Numbered from the stretch's first letter, positions 22,870-35,759 are shown. The stretch is DNA of 64,000 nt from Sisyra terminalis (GCA_958496175.1 OY292279.1:10478001-10542000); one strand, 5' to 3'. Program-made: numbers and translations. Notes: generated by a model from the letters alone, not told the origin.

Positions 22870-23689
22870 TTCGATAAATTCGACGTTCAAATGTTTTTAA
22901 TTTTAAATTTCGCGGTCCGGACTTCTGTCACTGCACACTTGATGCACGTTGAACTAAAAATATTACAGATATCAATTTTATGATATGAATTTATTGTGAA
23001 AAGCCTTGAAAATTTTTGTCGGCACGAAAAAATTTCTCTCTGATGTTTTCTCGACAAGTAATGTTTAGCTTATGAAATAAGAATTGAGAATGCTGATTTT
23101 ACGTTCAAGTGTGTGGTATGGAAATGTGCGATCAAGTGGTGTGATGTCCATTCATTTCCTTTGCACTGCTGGTATATGGATAGGCGAGTAAGAGAGAGGC
23201 AAAACATTAACCTACAGTTAAAATTATTGGCGTATATAGACCAGGGCTTTATCGAATTAAATTGTGAAAGGAATAATTATTTCAGAGGAAAAAAACAAAT
23301 ACAAAATGTTACTACAAGCCTGATGACTTAATGCCACCCCTACCCGTTTCCAATGGCCGGATTCAGGGACATTTATCCAATGTACAGAGCAGTATTCAAT
23401 GATGATTGTGGGCGTTTGCCCTTAAGCCTTAAGGTTTAAATGGTTTGTCCGTTCACTTCGGATTTCCGATTGCCAATGTTTTATTAGTCATGAATCGAAT
23501 ATTTAGACCAACTTTAATGATATAGGATCGGTTCATTCACGATTTTTGAAGTTATACGTCATAAACGAATTTTTAATTAAATGTGACGCCCTTACTACAG
23601 TAGGAAGTTGCATGCAAATGATTAGTGCGAACTTCACGATGGTGAAAGCTGGCCAATTTTTTGGAGAGATTTGTATAGTATTTCGGGTT

Positions 23690-23907
23690 CAAGTCCATTT
23701 AAACTCACCCACAATCAGGCAACGTTGCATTTTCGACTTTGTTTTTAATATAATTCGCGATTTTTTTGATGATTTAATTCTATTATAGTATAATTCTCTT
23801 TTTTGTGGCTAAATTTTCATTATGGACCGATTTATTTGCAAATTAAATTAAAAACAAAGTCGAAAATGCAACGTTTCCAGATTGTGGGTGTGCTAAAATG
23901 GACTTGA
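23690..23907. mobile_element. inverted-repeat miniature element, family F copy 1
   Basis: Arms CACCCACAATCAGGCAACGT...TTCGACTTTGTTTTTAAT and the inverted AACAAAGTCGAAAATGCAAC...GATTGTGGGTGTGCT. About 85 bp arms around a short spacer with GGACCGATT. Other copies at 58642-58867 and 58889-59113; one arm also in the SINE at 55532. Confidence 0.65.
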
Positions 23908-24295
23908 GACGTTTTGCGTTTGTCGGTAGTGGGTATGGACCGGATTCGATCGCCCCGAACAATTCCGAACCAGATACGAAGTTTAAAATTTTAACAGCAG
24001 ATTAAAATTCACTGTTACTTGTATTTTTTTAAATAGAACATATACATTGTCGACCTAAACATCTTAACATTTTCAATTTTTTCAGCCCAAAAAGTATTCA
24101 TATTAAGGATGTTATGGAGATACAATCGGAGACAAAAGTTCATAAAAATTGAAATTCGTGAACAATTACGTCGTATAGCATACCATGATGCGAATAAATA
24201 GCTCGATACTTAAAAAACTGTATATAGTTTAAGAGAAAATCGAAAGTTTCACCAAAAATTTTTAACAATAACATCTCCGTAATACACTACTAGTA

Positions 24296-25260
24296 GTTTC
24301 CCGTGAAATATTCACAGCCCAATACTGATACAACTGACAAATGGTAAAAATTGGCAGTTGGTTGAATGAAATCAAAATGATTGTATTTCACTCAAACGTA
24401 TGTGTTGGAGTATTTTTGGAAATACCAAAAAAAAAATTCCCTGAAAGTTTGAGCCCTTAATATTCATTTTAAGTCCTCGACCAAGACGTGTAAAGATTTC
24501 CCATTGAAAATACACGGAAACTCTGATTTTTTATTTTGAAATTTCTATATCTCAGCGGAATTTCATGAGATCGCTTTTACCGAAGATGTTTTTTTCTCAG
24601 AATTAAACGCTCTACAAAAGTGCCCATTGCGACAAAGTCGTAACTCACACCGGTGAGGTAGTACTACGGGCCACTGAACCTGATTTTTCCATAAAATGTG
24701 TTTTTTTGCCTTTATCTGGTAAATAACAAGAGCTACGGAAAAATTATAAATGAAAAACTTGTAGAGAATTTAATTTCCTACAAAAAAGTTTCGGTAGACC
24801 AAATCGCGAAGATCAATATTAAACGAGATATTAAGCCTTGAATTTTATGGAAAAATCAGGTTCAGTGGCCCGTAGTATCTCACCGGTGTGAGTTACGACT
24901 TTGTCGCAATGGGCACTTTTGTATAGAGTTTAATTCTGAGAAAAAACCATCTTCGGTAAAAGCGATCCCATGAAATGCCGCTGAGATATAGAAAATTAAA
25001 AATAAAAAATCAGAGTTTCCGTGTATTTTCAATGGGAAATCTTTACACGTCTTGGTCGAGGACTTAAAATTAATATTAAGGGCTCAAACTTTCAGAGAAT
25101 GTTTTTTTTGGTATTTCCAAAAAAATTTCACGATGGGATCAAAAAAAGTCCAAAAAAAAAATCACTCTAGTGTTTATAATATTTGTTCTTTGTCTTTTTC
25201 GACGATGCATACCTATTACATACGTTTGCCTATTATTATTATGAGAATTAAAATATCTTT
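24296..25260. repeat. unclassified repeat split by family B copy 1; intact relative at 25690-25910
   Basis: CCCGTGAAATATTCACAGCC, ACTGACAAATGG and GTTTATAA...TTCTTTGTCTTT occur in the same order at 24300-24420 plus 25165-25260 and, without interruption, at 25690-25910. The second copy gives the empty site for the family B insertion. Confidence 0.55.
24410..25162. mobile_element. long palindromic element, family B copy 1
   Basis: Inverted arms of roughly 350 bp. Left arm words such as GACGTGTAAAGATTTCCCAT, TATATCTCAGCGG, GCTCTACAAAAGTGCCCATT and CACCGGTGAGGTAGTAC return inverted on the right. No ORF of note. The left tip is shortened compared with copy 3 (40489-41265). Confidence 0.75.
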
Positions 25261-26212
25261 TTAAAAAAGATATTTTTTTGGAAATTATTCAATGCAATAT
25301 TTAAAATAGTATAAGGAAAGTTGATTGATATATTATATTGCTTAATATTTTTCTATATTTGAATTATAAACCAGTTTCAATACATAGATATCAATGGGTA
25401 AATAAAATATACAATTACTATTGTATTAATTTTTTTAGAACTTTGCTATTTAGGATTCAATTAGGACAATCACTTCTATATAGTAAATGTTTTCAATAAG
25501 TATTTTTCGAGCATGCTGTATTGATAAACAGTTAATTTATATAATATGTAATATACATTTTGTATAAGTAGCCAAATGTGAATAAATATGATAAATATTA
25601 TATATAATGTATAATCAACCAACTGTGTATACATATAATATCTACGTATAAATAGCTAATTTAATCTTTTATTTGAAAACCAGTAACTACCCGTGAAATA
25701 TTCACAGCCCAACACCTACACAACTGACAAATGGCTCTAACTAGCAATTGAATGAAACTGAAATGACAGTTGAAACTAATGACATGATAGTTCAAATTAT
25801 TATATTTGTATTCCACTTATATGGATGTGTTTATAACTTTATATTCTTTGTCTTTGTCGCAACATACGTTTGCTTATCATATATTTTGATATTAAAATTA
25901 AATCATGTTTATAATTTTAGTTGGGACTGGTGTGCCACTTCAGGCACTTCCGAAAGAGATTACGACAGTGAATTGAAAACATCTTTTTATTATACCAGAG
26001 AAGTATAACTTCCGAACATAAGTATTGAATCTGTCGGGTCTTTATTGATATTCCTCTGACCATCGTCATAAGGGAATAATTGTGGCAAAAATCTTAACAA
26101 CTATATACAAAAAAAAAAAATAAGTGGAGGGGTGGTCTGAGAGGGTGAAAAATTTCAGATTTAACTTTGGATCTATGAATTACATCGGCTCTATGATATA
26201 AAACTAAGTCCT

Positions 26213-26340
26213 GTTAAAAATAGGCATTTTGAAATCATTACATCTAAAATGTCTTTAATTGTCTTTTGGAACTTTAAACGTTTTCTAACGGGGTTTTTTG
26301 AGCATTTAAAATGTCTTTTTAACTCGAAGTATTATTTTCT
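26213..26340. mobile_element. diverged CTGTTAAAAA-family element
   Basis: CCTGTTAAAAATAGGCATTT on the left and TTAAAATGTCTTTTTAAC on the right; an imperfect relative of 11708-11846. Confidence 0.35.
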
Positions 26341-27639
26341 TCTAGTAACATTACTTTTCTTATTTCCCCAATATTTTCTTGGAAAAATGATCATTTAAAT
26401 GAATCTTCCTTAGAGAGTTCATTCGTTGGTAATATCGGATCCAGGATTTTATTGGAGGGGAGGGGGGGCATGACGTAAGTTAACAGGTGAGGATAGACCT
26501 TATCATCTGATAAACAATAAAAAAAGGACACAAATTTTATTTATCAAGGAAAAGCTCAGATGTTAGAATCTTTCGGTTTGTCTAAAATTTTTATATCTTT
26601 ATGAGGAAAAATTAAAAAAAAAAAATGTTTTTTTCCAAAACATTAAATTCAATTCAATGTATTTCAAGCAAACTTTATGGATACCCGTAACGATAAAAAC
26701 ATTTTTTTTTTATTATTTTTATTTTATTAATCCAAGTTTCTATCAATAATAAATCCAACATTTGACCTCAACAACCATTTGAAGGTTGTCCGTAATATTT
26801 ATATTATTTCTAGTAATTAACAAAAAAGAAAACTAGAAATCATACTTGAAAATATATACAGGCAATGAAATTGCATCAATCGTTTTCTTTTCATTTCGTA
26901 TACACAATATATAAAATTGGTTATTGAACTTAATTGACGTTTTTTTTTTCTTTTCTACATTAACAATCAACATATAAGTAATTATAGTAATAATGAAAAT
27001 GCAGTCGTAAAGAAAGGGAATATATATTGTTGGAGGTATAAAATTAATTAAAAATTATTAAAATTAGTTCACAAAGTCACGATGCAACAAGTTGGCGGTA
27101 AACCTTGATCTGCTTTTTGTAGGTACTTCATGGCTATAGAATTTTTGAAAGACAAATTATTTATGAATCACTTTAATCAATTATATAAATATATTAGTAA
27201 TTGTATGCATACAATAATAGTGAAAATACTATAAGGCAAATCACAAAAATCCTAACTAATTTAGTGGATTTTTTTTTTCCATTTTCAACCGTTAAAAGTG
27301 ATAATAATTGTAAATTGGAACCCAACGAATTTTGAATAAACCCAATTACTAAAACGGGTTTTTAATCTATTTTTAATCGGCCCCGGTTAGCATAAATAAC
27401 CCAATATTCACACCTATGATTAATATTATTTTCCCAAACATATAATCATATTATTAAGTAATTTTACAATCAAATAAATATGGAAATAATAATTAAGAAA
27501 ATATCAACTTCCATTTAAATTCGTATAATTAATTACTTATAATTTATTGAGCCAATAAGTTTTCAATTAACAAGAAAATGTCTGTAATGTAAACATAAAT
27601 CATTTGATTAAATAAATGTTGGCAACAAATGTATATTAG

Positions 27640-28140
27640 GGTGTCCGTTATTTCCCAAATTGATTTTATTTTACAACGATCGCCCCCTAAATTTTTAATT
27701 TAAGATATAAAAAAAAAATCCAATACAATTAAGCTCTTAATTTCTTGATTAAACCGTGCCGGAATCATGTTACTTTTACCATTTAAATAACATGGGATTA
27801 TTTGACTTTTTACTTTTTTTTTTTTCTCAGAAACAAATGAATGAAAAGATTTAAGATCAAATTACTCTGACGTAAAATTTAACGCTCTACAAAAAAGGTC
27901 TCCTATCCATTTTCGATTAAATCACTCCATTAAAAGTTATTCAACATTTCACTTGTACCTAATATAAATCTTGCAATATTTTCAAATTTTTGCTCATTTT
28001 TACTTTTTTTAACTATAAAATCATTGGAAGAGAAGATAAAATTATTATCATTAGAGCGCAAGTGATTATTTGTGTTAATTTTATGGCTTTCAAGCTTTTA
28101 CTATGTTATTTCGTATCACCAGTTGAGCATATTTTTGAAT
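27640..28140. mobile_element. family C left arm (copy 1), joined to one arm of family G
   Basis: 27640-28083 matches the left arm of the family C elements at 29600 and 60670 (GGGTGTCCGTTATTTCCCAA...GATCGCCCCCT...). The right arm is missing. The sequence then passes into about 28090-28135 (CTTTTACTATGTTATTTCGT..CACCAGTTGAG), which matches one arm of the element at 45128-45345. Confidence 0.6.
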
Positions 28141-28174
28141 TTTTTGTATATATACAATAGGCTGATTTTTTTAT

Positions 28175-28715
28175 TGACTTTTTTTTTTTTGGTCCCATCG
28201 TGAAATTTTGTTGGAAATACCAAAAAAAAAATCCCTGAAAGTTTGAGCCCTTAATATTAATTTTAAGTCCTCGACCAAGACGTGTAAAGATTTCCGATTG
28301 AAAATGCACGGAAACTCTGATTTTTTATTTTTAAATTTCTATATCTCAGCGGCATTTCATGGGATCGCTTTTACCAAAGATGGTTTTTTCTCAGAATTAA
28401 ACGCTCTACAAAAATGCCCATTGCGACAAAGTCGTAACTCACACCGGTGAGGTAGTACGGGCCACTGAACCTGATTTTTCCATAAAATTCAGGTTTTTTT
28501 TTGCATTTATCTCGTAAATAACAAGAGCTACGGAAAAATTATAAATGAAAAACTTGTAGAGAATTTGATTTCCTACAAAAAAGGTCCTGTCGACCAAATC
28601 GCGAAGATCAATATTAAACGAGATATTAAGCCTTGAATTTTATGGAAAAATCAGGTTCAGTGGCCCGTACTACCTCACCGGTGTGAGTTACGACTTTGTC
28701 GCAATGGGCACTTTT
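28175..28715. mobile_element. long palindromic element, family B copy 2 (right arm truncated)
   Basis: Full left arm beginning GGTCCCATCGTGAAATTTTG, central part as in copies 1 and 3, then the right arm stops after GGGCACTTTTGTAG, losing about 200 bp. Sequence after it (28716-28815) resembles 46575-46665, another repeat. Confidence 0.7.
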
Positions 28716-29599
28716 GTAGTAGATTCACTGCTGCATTTAAACACCTTACAATATTGACAAATAATTATCATTTCCCCAATTGTTCCAGATTACAATAAGT
28801 ATTACGTAAAATATGTAAATATAAGTAAATGGCAGTACTTTTGCAAAAGTCACAAAACCAATAAATGATATATTTAGTTTATTCTTCAAAAATTACAACT
28901 CTTAATATTTCAAAAAAAAAAAAAATATTACCTTAAAACTACAAATTGCAATATTAAATTCGCTAAAGTTTGAAGACCCTTGCTCATTTCATATATGACA
29001 ATTAATTAAAGCATTTCGTACATAAATGTTGTAACTTATAAATTGTTCAAATCCAAAGAATCCTGTCAACATGTTATTGAAAAAAAAAAAACACAAATAT
29101 TTCATTATTTAATAAATAATTTATTACACTTTAATATAACCAAACAATTTCGAATACTAAATCAATGCTGAGACACCATATTGTCAGGTCATACTAAAAA
29201 CTACAAATACATAGTTCAATAAAAATCATAAAATTCATCATTTTGAGTTTCAAATACAAACCTTTTAGAATTTATTAATCTTTTAGGATCTGTTAATGTC
29301 ATCAATTTTCTTTTTTCACATCCTAAAACAAATAAAAAATGGTATATTTAATTGATTCAAAAATAAAAAGGTTTTGGAAGTTTTAAATAACAAGGTAGTT
29401 GATATTAGAGGCTAGTATACAATTTTGTAAGTCCTGGTATGGTTTCTTTAAGTCCAATTTGAATTTTAGCGCTGTTTAAGTAAATGGTAGAGTGGTATAA
29501 GGTAATATATAATAAGATAAGGCAATATTGCAATGCATAATGGGAAATATACGCCACAAGTGGATCCGGAATACTAGTTTAGGCCAAAAATATGTACTT

Positions 29600-30653
29600 T
29601 CGGGTGTCCGTTATTTCCCAAATTTATTTTTTTACAGCGATCGCCCCCTGAATTTTTAGTTTAAGATATAAAAATTATCCAATCCAATTAAGCTCTTAAT
29701 TTCTTGATTAAACCGTGCCGGAATCATGTTACTTTTACCATTTAAATAACATGGGATTATTTGACTTTTGACTTTTAATTTTTTTTCTCAGAAACAAATG
29801 GATGAAAAGATTTAAGATCAAATTATTCTGACGTAAAATTTAACGCTCTACAAAAAAGGTCTCTTATGAATTTTCCATTAAATCACTCCATCAAAAGTTA
29901 TTCAACATTTAACTTGTGCCTAATATATATCTTGCAATATTTTCAACATTTTGCTCATTTTTACTTTTTTTAATTATAAAATCATTGGAAGAGAAAATAA
30001 AAATTATTATCATTAGACGGCAAATTATTATTTGTGTTAATTTTATGGTTTGAACAGAAAATTAAACAAAAAAAAACATTTTTTAACAATTAAAACCGGT
30101 GACATAAGATCCGAATTCGCTATAGTCGTGAAATTCAATTTATCCAAGATGAATTTTCGTACTTTAATCAATATTTTGTACCTACGAAGTGAATTTCATA
30201 CTAACTAATGAGACTATCGACAAAAGTTCAATTAAAATTCGAATTTTTACCATTTCACCTGATGCCATCTATGAGAAATTTCTTTGAACTTGTAGTCAAA
30301 ATCATTTTTATTGGGCCTATAGTCGATTGATTTGTCGTTTAAAAGTTAAATGTTGAATAACTGTTAATGGAGTGATTTAATCGAAAATTCATAAGAGACC
30401 TTTTCTGTAGAGCGTTAAATTTTACGTCAGAATAATTTGACTTTAAATCTTTTCATTCATTTGTTTCTGAGAAAAAAAGTAAAAAGTCAAATAATCCCAT
30501 GTTATTTAAATGGTAAAAATAACATAATTCCGGCACGGTTTAATCAAGAAATTAAGAGCTTAATTGTATTGGATAATTTTTTTTATATCTTAAACTAAAA
30601 ATTCAGTGGGCGATCGCTGTAAGGAAATCAATTTAGGAAATAACGGTCACTTA
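29600..30653. mobile_element. long palindromic element, family C copy 2
   Basis: Left end GGGTGTCCGTTATTTCCCAA, right end inverted (GGAAATAACGGTCAC). Arms are about 440 bp, separated by a unique centre of about 170 bp. Flanked by ATGTACTT at 29592-29599 and 30654-30661. Contains ACGCTCTACAAAAAAGG in both arms. Confidence 0.75.
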
Positions 30654-30782
30654 ATGTACTTGTACATGAGGTAACTTAGATAATTTAAGTTAGTATTTTA
30701 GACACACTGGTGGCGGCGCCACATTGCACGATTGGAACACCTTCTTAAGTATTATTTTAAAGTAATACATTGGTTAACATCT

Positions 30783-30856
30783 CTGTTAAAAAAGGGCATT
30801 TAAAGACATTTTAAGATTTACATTTCAAAATTTCAAATGCCTTTTTTTAACAGATA
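30783..30856. mobile_element. small inverted-repeat element (CTGTTAAAAA family)
   Basis: CTGTTAAAAAAGGGCATTTA at 30783 pairs with AAATGCCTTTTTTTAACAG ending at about 30856. About 74 bp. Confidence 0.55.
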
Positions 30857-30996
30857 TTTCACTAGATTCTCATCATGTTAGTGTAATACAAGTTGCCTCA
30901 TTTCAATGGTTTATTAGGATGAACTTATTAATATTTATCGAATAAACGATTATTTTTGTTAAAGTATTTTCAAAGTAAACTATCTACTTATTAAAA

Positions 30997-33900
30997 TTAA
31001 TTTAAAAGTGCTAAATTAAAACAGAAATATACTTTCACGCGTTGAAAGTTTAATTTGGTTTCATCATTTCGAATGCTTTTTTCTTTTACTTCAAAGGATA
31101 TATCGGATGAAGCAGGACTATGTCGGGTTATGGGATAATGGTCATAGTAAGTATATAACTAAATAAAAAAAATATGATGAAATAAGTATACCAAAAAAAG
31201 CACATTAATTGGCTAACCTTCGATTCGTCATTGGCTGAATATCCAAATTTCTTTTTCAATTGATCTGAATATCCGTCGAAACTTTGCTGTACATCAAGAA
31301 ATGACGGCATATGCAACCTAAAATCATCGCTACTCTCGTTTTTGGACGGTGTCGCTATAATTGAAAAATATTTTTATAAAAAAATGATTTTTAATAGTGG
31401 AAATCTTAATTGAACAAAATTAGTATGTAGCAATGTGAAATTTTAATTTTATGCTATTGAAAAGTGACCAGTATGCGGAACTTAAAAAAACATGGCTACG
31501 TATTGTGTGCAACTAAAGAATTATCCATTAGTGTCATAATTTTATTCAAAAATTTTGTGCGCTATTTGAATCAAATTCAGCTCAAAAAAACGGTTATAAA
31601 TGTAGAAGAAATTCTTGAATATTGATATTTAATTAAATGTGGCAAAAATATTGAAAATAAACAGTGATATTGTGAATTTTGCAGCGATAGGTTTGGAAAA
31701 TTCTCATATAAAAGAACTACCTCACGAAATTCAAAAATCAATTTCGAAAACAGGAAAAAAATTATCTATTAAATGCTTCGGAAAGGTGAAAAATGTAACC
31801 ACGTGGTGGCCACTTTATTGACCTTAAACGTTATTAAGCAATTAAGGGGAGCAACTGGGTGTTTTATCTTGTACTGACAAAAATGTTAATGGAAAAACCA
31901 ATAAGAACATAATGTGAAAAAATATAATTCTCTTCCAATTAAAACGTAAATATTGAATTAACCCAAAATCTAGCAGAAGATCTAAAGGCTGTTAATAGTG
32001 GACTCGTTTATTTTGAAAGTGGCGTAAGTCCATTTCAAGGACGGTCTATATGGTGATTCTTCTTGTAACTAGAACAAAGTATGTTAATTATTTAACTGCT
32101 AAGTTTTCAGAAGTTCCTGATTTCATATAAGTTGTTAACAAAAACGCCAATTATTCCCTCCTCCTTAGTATCTTATGTTCCTATGGTTAAAAATCATAAC
32201 ACTATAGAGATTGTTCTTGAAATGGACTTAATTCACTTTCAAAATAAACAATTCTGCTAGTCAACAATTCCTATTTGCTTTTTTACTTTAATTTTAATCC
32301 ACTACTTCATATACTTGTGTATCAAAGTGCCTACTAAAACTAAAAATTTAGCCACCAGATGTCGAGACCAAAGTGATCACTTTTAGAGGTATTATAAAAA
32401 CCGTTAATAAGTGTGTATTTTTTTAAAGTTAGTAGATTATACCTCCGAATATGAAGTTATACGTGATTGTAGCTGTCTTGCGAGTATCGTGTAATAATGA
32501 TCTAGAAAAATCGGCCGCTTCGTCAGGGTAGCAAAGTGAGGTCATCGCTAAAGCTGCTGCTGCTGAATAAATCGTTTTTTTAAAGAAACTTCTTCGCATT
32601 CCAAATATAAATCCGGCCAACCCTGCGGTGGCAATGGCCCCTATGCGAGGAGCTATGTTTTCCTCTTCTTTTAAATATGTAATGAACGCTAGAAATAAAA
32701 ATAAATTTCAGTTGTATACAAATAACCGGTCAAAACTGCCAGATTCTGGCAATACACTAATTGTAAACCTCTAAATTCATAGGAAATAGGTAAATTATTT
32801 GGTGTACCGAAAAATAGTTTTGTTTTTAAACCTATTCAATTGCCATTTATTTGCTTATAAGTTATTTCAAAGTGGTTCTCAAGATATTTTATGATTAAAG
32901 TGACTTATTAACTTATACAAAATTACAAATTCTATTAAAATGGCAAGACCAAAAACCCGAAGGAATTCGGTATTGTATGATCCTCTAGGTTTACAGGGGA
33001 GCAACGCAAAGTTATTACTAAAATATTTTTCAATGTTTATCCAAGTGCATTAGATGTTAATGCCAAATGTGAATATTTAAGCTCTAATTTGATAATTTTC
33101 AGTTCCCCGACTGGTGTTAACGATGAATGGCAAAAATTTAACCAATAAGGGAGGAAATGGTACCAAATGTATTCCAGAAAGTTGAAGACCTGTCAAATAT
33201 TTCTAATCAATCATGAGCGACCAATGATACACCCAAAAGTGCCCAAGAACTCTTAACAGGGAAAATTCTATGCTATAAAACGGTAATGCAAGATTCCTCT
33301 GCAGAAAAGCCCAGGAAAAAAAAACTAATAAATTAAGGGGGAGGGATATTGTCGTATCAACTATAATCGTTTAAAGTTATTCCATTGTATTTCTATTAAT
33401 TTCAATCGTTACTACATTTCCTAGGTGGTAAAAAAAAAGAATATTTTTCTTAGCACACAATTGATTTTTACCAATTTGGAATTAAAAATTTGCAATTTTA
33501 GATGTCAAAACGTTGAAACTATTGAAGTTTATACACCGGCGCACAAAAAAAAAGTGCTCTGTACTTTTGACCGGACCTACATAAATCTACGTACTTTGAC
33601 CCCCTGAATACGAATCCGGGGTCGGTTTGACCCGTACACCCTCAAAAATTCGAGAAAACTTTAAAAAACCGAAAAAAATGGTTAAAATCGGCAGTTTTGG
33701 GGACAAAGACATTTTTTTGAACTAAACCGAGCATGATTTTCATGTTTTTTGACCCGTTTAATACAAATTCGAAGTTAATCTAGATCATAAGCTGTTTTAA
33801 TTGTGAGAAAATTGCAAAAAATCTTTGAAAATTGGGATAAATTGCAGTAATTGTGTACAAAAATTCTAAGGAGCTAGATTAATCGTGATTTTCATGTTTT

Positions 33901-35753
33901 CTAATCCGCATAATATAAATCTTGAAGGTATTGGGTCCAGACATTCTTAGAAATCCATGTAAATAGCAAAAAACCCTGAAAATTTCAGAAAAATCAAAGT
34001 TCTTGTGATAAATATCAAATTTTTAATGAAGTCATAATAAATTTGACATGTTGGCAAATCTGATGAATATAAATTTGAAGTTCATTGATCCGGAATTAAA
34101 AAAAATTTTGTTAATCGTAAAAAATCTAGAAATAACAAAATCGCGGTTAGCCAAATAATCTTCAAAAATCATATTCCAGAAATAGAATATGCAAAATATC
34201 CTTTGTAGAGATTTAAAAGTTTATTTTCATCCTATAATCTCGAATTTTAGAACAATACCCGCAATTTTTCACAATTTTTAAGGGTTTTTTGCAATTTTCA
34301 TACAATTAAAACAGCTTATGATCTAAATGAACTTCGAATTTGTATTCAGCGAGTCAAAAAACATGAAAATCATGCTCTCGATTTAGTTCAAAAAAATTTC
34401 TATGTCACCAAAACTGCCGATTTTAACCATTTTTTTCGGTTTTTTAAAGTTTTCTCGAATTTTTGAGGGTGTACGGGTCAAACCGACCCCGGATTCGTGT
34501 TCAGGGGGTCAAAATACGTAGATTATGTAGGTCCGGTCAAAAGTACAGAGCACTTTTTTTTTGTGTGTCGGTGTTATATAATTGATTTAAAATCAAAAGT
34601 TGTAATAAAATTTTGGGTTTTAAATGTATACTAAAAAAAAAAAAACGAAATTTATGTCGGGTACACCTAATATTATTGTCAGATTTTGGCAATACACTAA
34701 TTGTAAACCTCTAAAATCATAGAAAATAGGTAAATTATTTGGTATACCGAAAAAAGTTTCGTTTTTAAGGCTATTCATATGCCATTTATTTCCTTATAAG
34801 TTATTTTAAAATGGTTCTTAAGACATTTTATGATTAGAATGACTTATTAACTTATAAAAAATTACAAAATATGTTTCATTAAAAAATATATTAAAATGGC
34901 AAGACCAAAACCCCGAAGGAATTCGGTATTGTATGCTCTTCTAGATTCACAGGGGAGCAACGCAAAGTTGTTACTAAAAACATTTTTAATTTTTAAGTGC
35001 GTTAGATTAATGTCAAAAAAAATGAATATTTTTCTTAGCAATCAATTGATTTTTACTAATTTGGCATTAAAAATTTGCACTTTTAGATGTCAAAACGTTG
35101 ATACCATTGAAGCTGAATATATCAATGATTTAAAATCAAAAGTTGTAATAAAATTTTCGGTTTTAAATGTATAGTAAAAAAACGAAATTATCTGTCGGGT
35201 ACACCTAATATTATTGCCAGATTCTGGCACTACAGTAATCGTAAGAGTCCAAAATCATAGAAAATAGGGAAACTAGTAAGTTATGTATAAATCAAAGGAA
35301 GAGTATTTTTTTAAGTTAATTTTTGGCTAAGTTTTGAACTCAAAAACACTGCCGACTGTGCTACAATTCCCACTTACATTGAAATTCATGTTTATAAGTA
35401 TCTATCGTTGGAGAATCAACCATCGAAGCAACAGTAGTCGTAATTTCGTTAGTCTTAGATCGAAATGTTTTAATCAAATGTTCAAATGGACCACTTTCAT
35501 CGCGAAACTGACGACGTATTTCCTGCTTATCCAATTCTTTCTCTTCAGGATATAGGGGTAGGTCAACGGGGCGACAAATTAGAGGGTTGTTTGGCTTATT
35601 TAATTTAATTTCATTCGCATCCTTTGCATCCCTTGCACAATCAACGACGATAAGAGCCGGAATTATTTTCGTTTGCAAAAACTACAACAAAGATAATAGT
35701 CAATTAACATGAAATGTTTTATTTACAACAATTACCTTAAGTTTACGGTCCAT
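30997..35753 (-). CDS. MICOS complex subunit MIC26/MIC27 (apolipoprotein O-like)
   Basis: Five exons: 35753-35736, 35681-35378, 32688-32443, 31354-31218, 31158-30997, joined in frame to 288 residues. The family sits in the mitochondrial inner membrane and shapes crista junctions. Support: the early motif ICRPVDLPLYPEE (like KPEQLPIY in APOOL), and the glycine-rich membrane segment IGAIATAGLAGFIFGMRRSF followed by FKKTIYSAAAALAMTSLCYP, which parallels the APOO/APOOL sequence GLAGLVSARKGSKFKK...ATVCYP. The C-terminal exon is family-atypical and less certain; the exon 4 donor is GTTAGC. Exon 1 gives MDRKLK. Intron 2 is about 2.7 kb and holds a tandem repeat with a family D palindrome. Whether it corresponds to MIC26 or MIC27 cannot be told from this reading. 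Confidence 0.8.
31360..31995. other. MIC26/27 intron 3, no further gene seen
   Basis: An open frame at 31639-31821 (begins MAKILKINSDIVNFAAIGLE) has no known relative to me and lies on the opposite strand inside the intron. Confidence 0.4.
32000..32265 (+). mobile_element. SINE body, copy lacking the tRNA-like head
   Basis: TCGTTTATTTTGAAAGTGGC through CTCCTCCTTAGTATCTTATG to TTCAAAATAAA matches 47920-48170 closely. At 47845 the same body is preceded by a tRNA-like promoter region, so this is a 5'-truncated copy in an intron of the MIC26/27 gene. Confidence 0.6.
32734..35290 (+). repeat. tandem repeat of about 0.55-1 kb units in MIC26/27 intron 2
   Basis: CCAGATTCTGGCAATACACT begins units at about 32740, 34680 and (partial) 35219. 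Each full unit contains ATGGCAAGACCAAAA...CCGAAGGAATTCGG and ends with GTCGGGTACACCTAATATTA. Unit 1 has been split by the family D element. The start of an ORF (MARPK..RRNSVLY) is shared by both units but the frames break soon after. Confidence 0.65.
33534..34573. mobile_element. long palindromic element, family D
   Basis: Ends CACCGGCGCACAAAAAAA and, inverted, TTTTTTTTGTGTGTCGGTG. Arms at least 320 bp: CTACGTACTTTGACCCCCTG, CGGGGTCGGTTTGACCCGTA and CATAAGCTGTTTTAATTG recur inverted. A 5 bp TTATA flanks it (33529-33533, 34574-34578). The uninterrupted neighbour unit at about 35105-35125 shows the pre-insertion arrangement. 1040 bp, no ORF. Confidence 0.75.
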
Positions 35754-35759
35754 TTTTTA

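Larger units (their letters stand above)
22870..30990. other. 8 kb stretch without a recognisable gene
   Basis: Upstream region of Pgd (promoter and 5' UTR expected directly above 22869) followed by repeat-dense intergenic DNA. The listed mobile elements explain about 40 percent of it. Open frames such as 23113-23331 and 25748-26008 have no family I know and partly overlap repeats. Confidence 0.6.

Noticed and set aside
23113..23331. Plus-strand ORF beginning MVWKCAIKWCDVHSFPLHCW
   Set aside because: Lies just upstream of Pgd exon 1 on the other strand, has no recognised domain or splice pattern.
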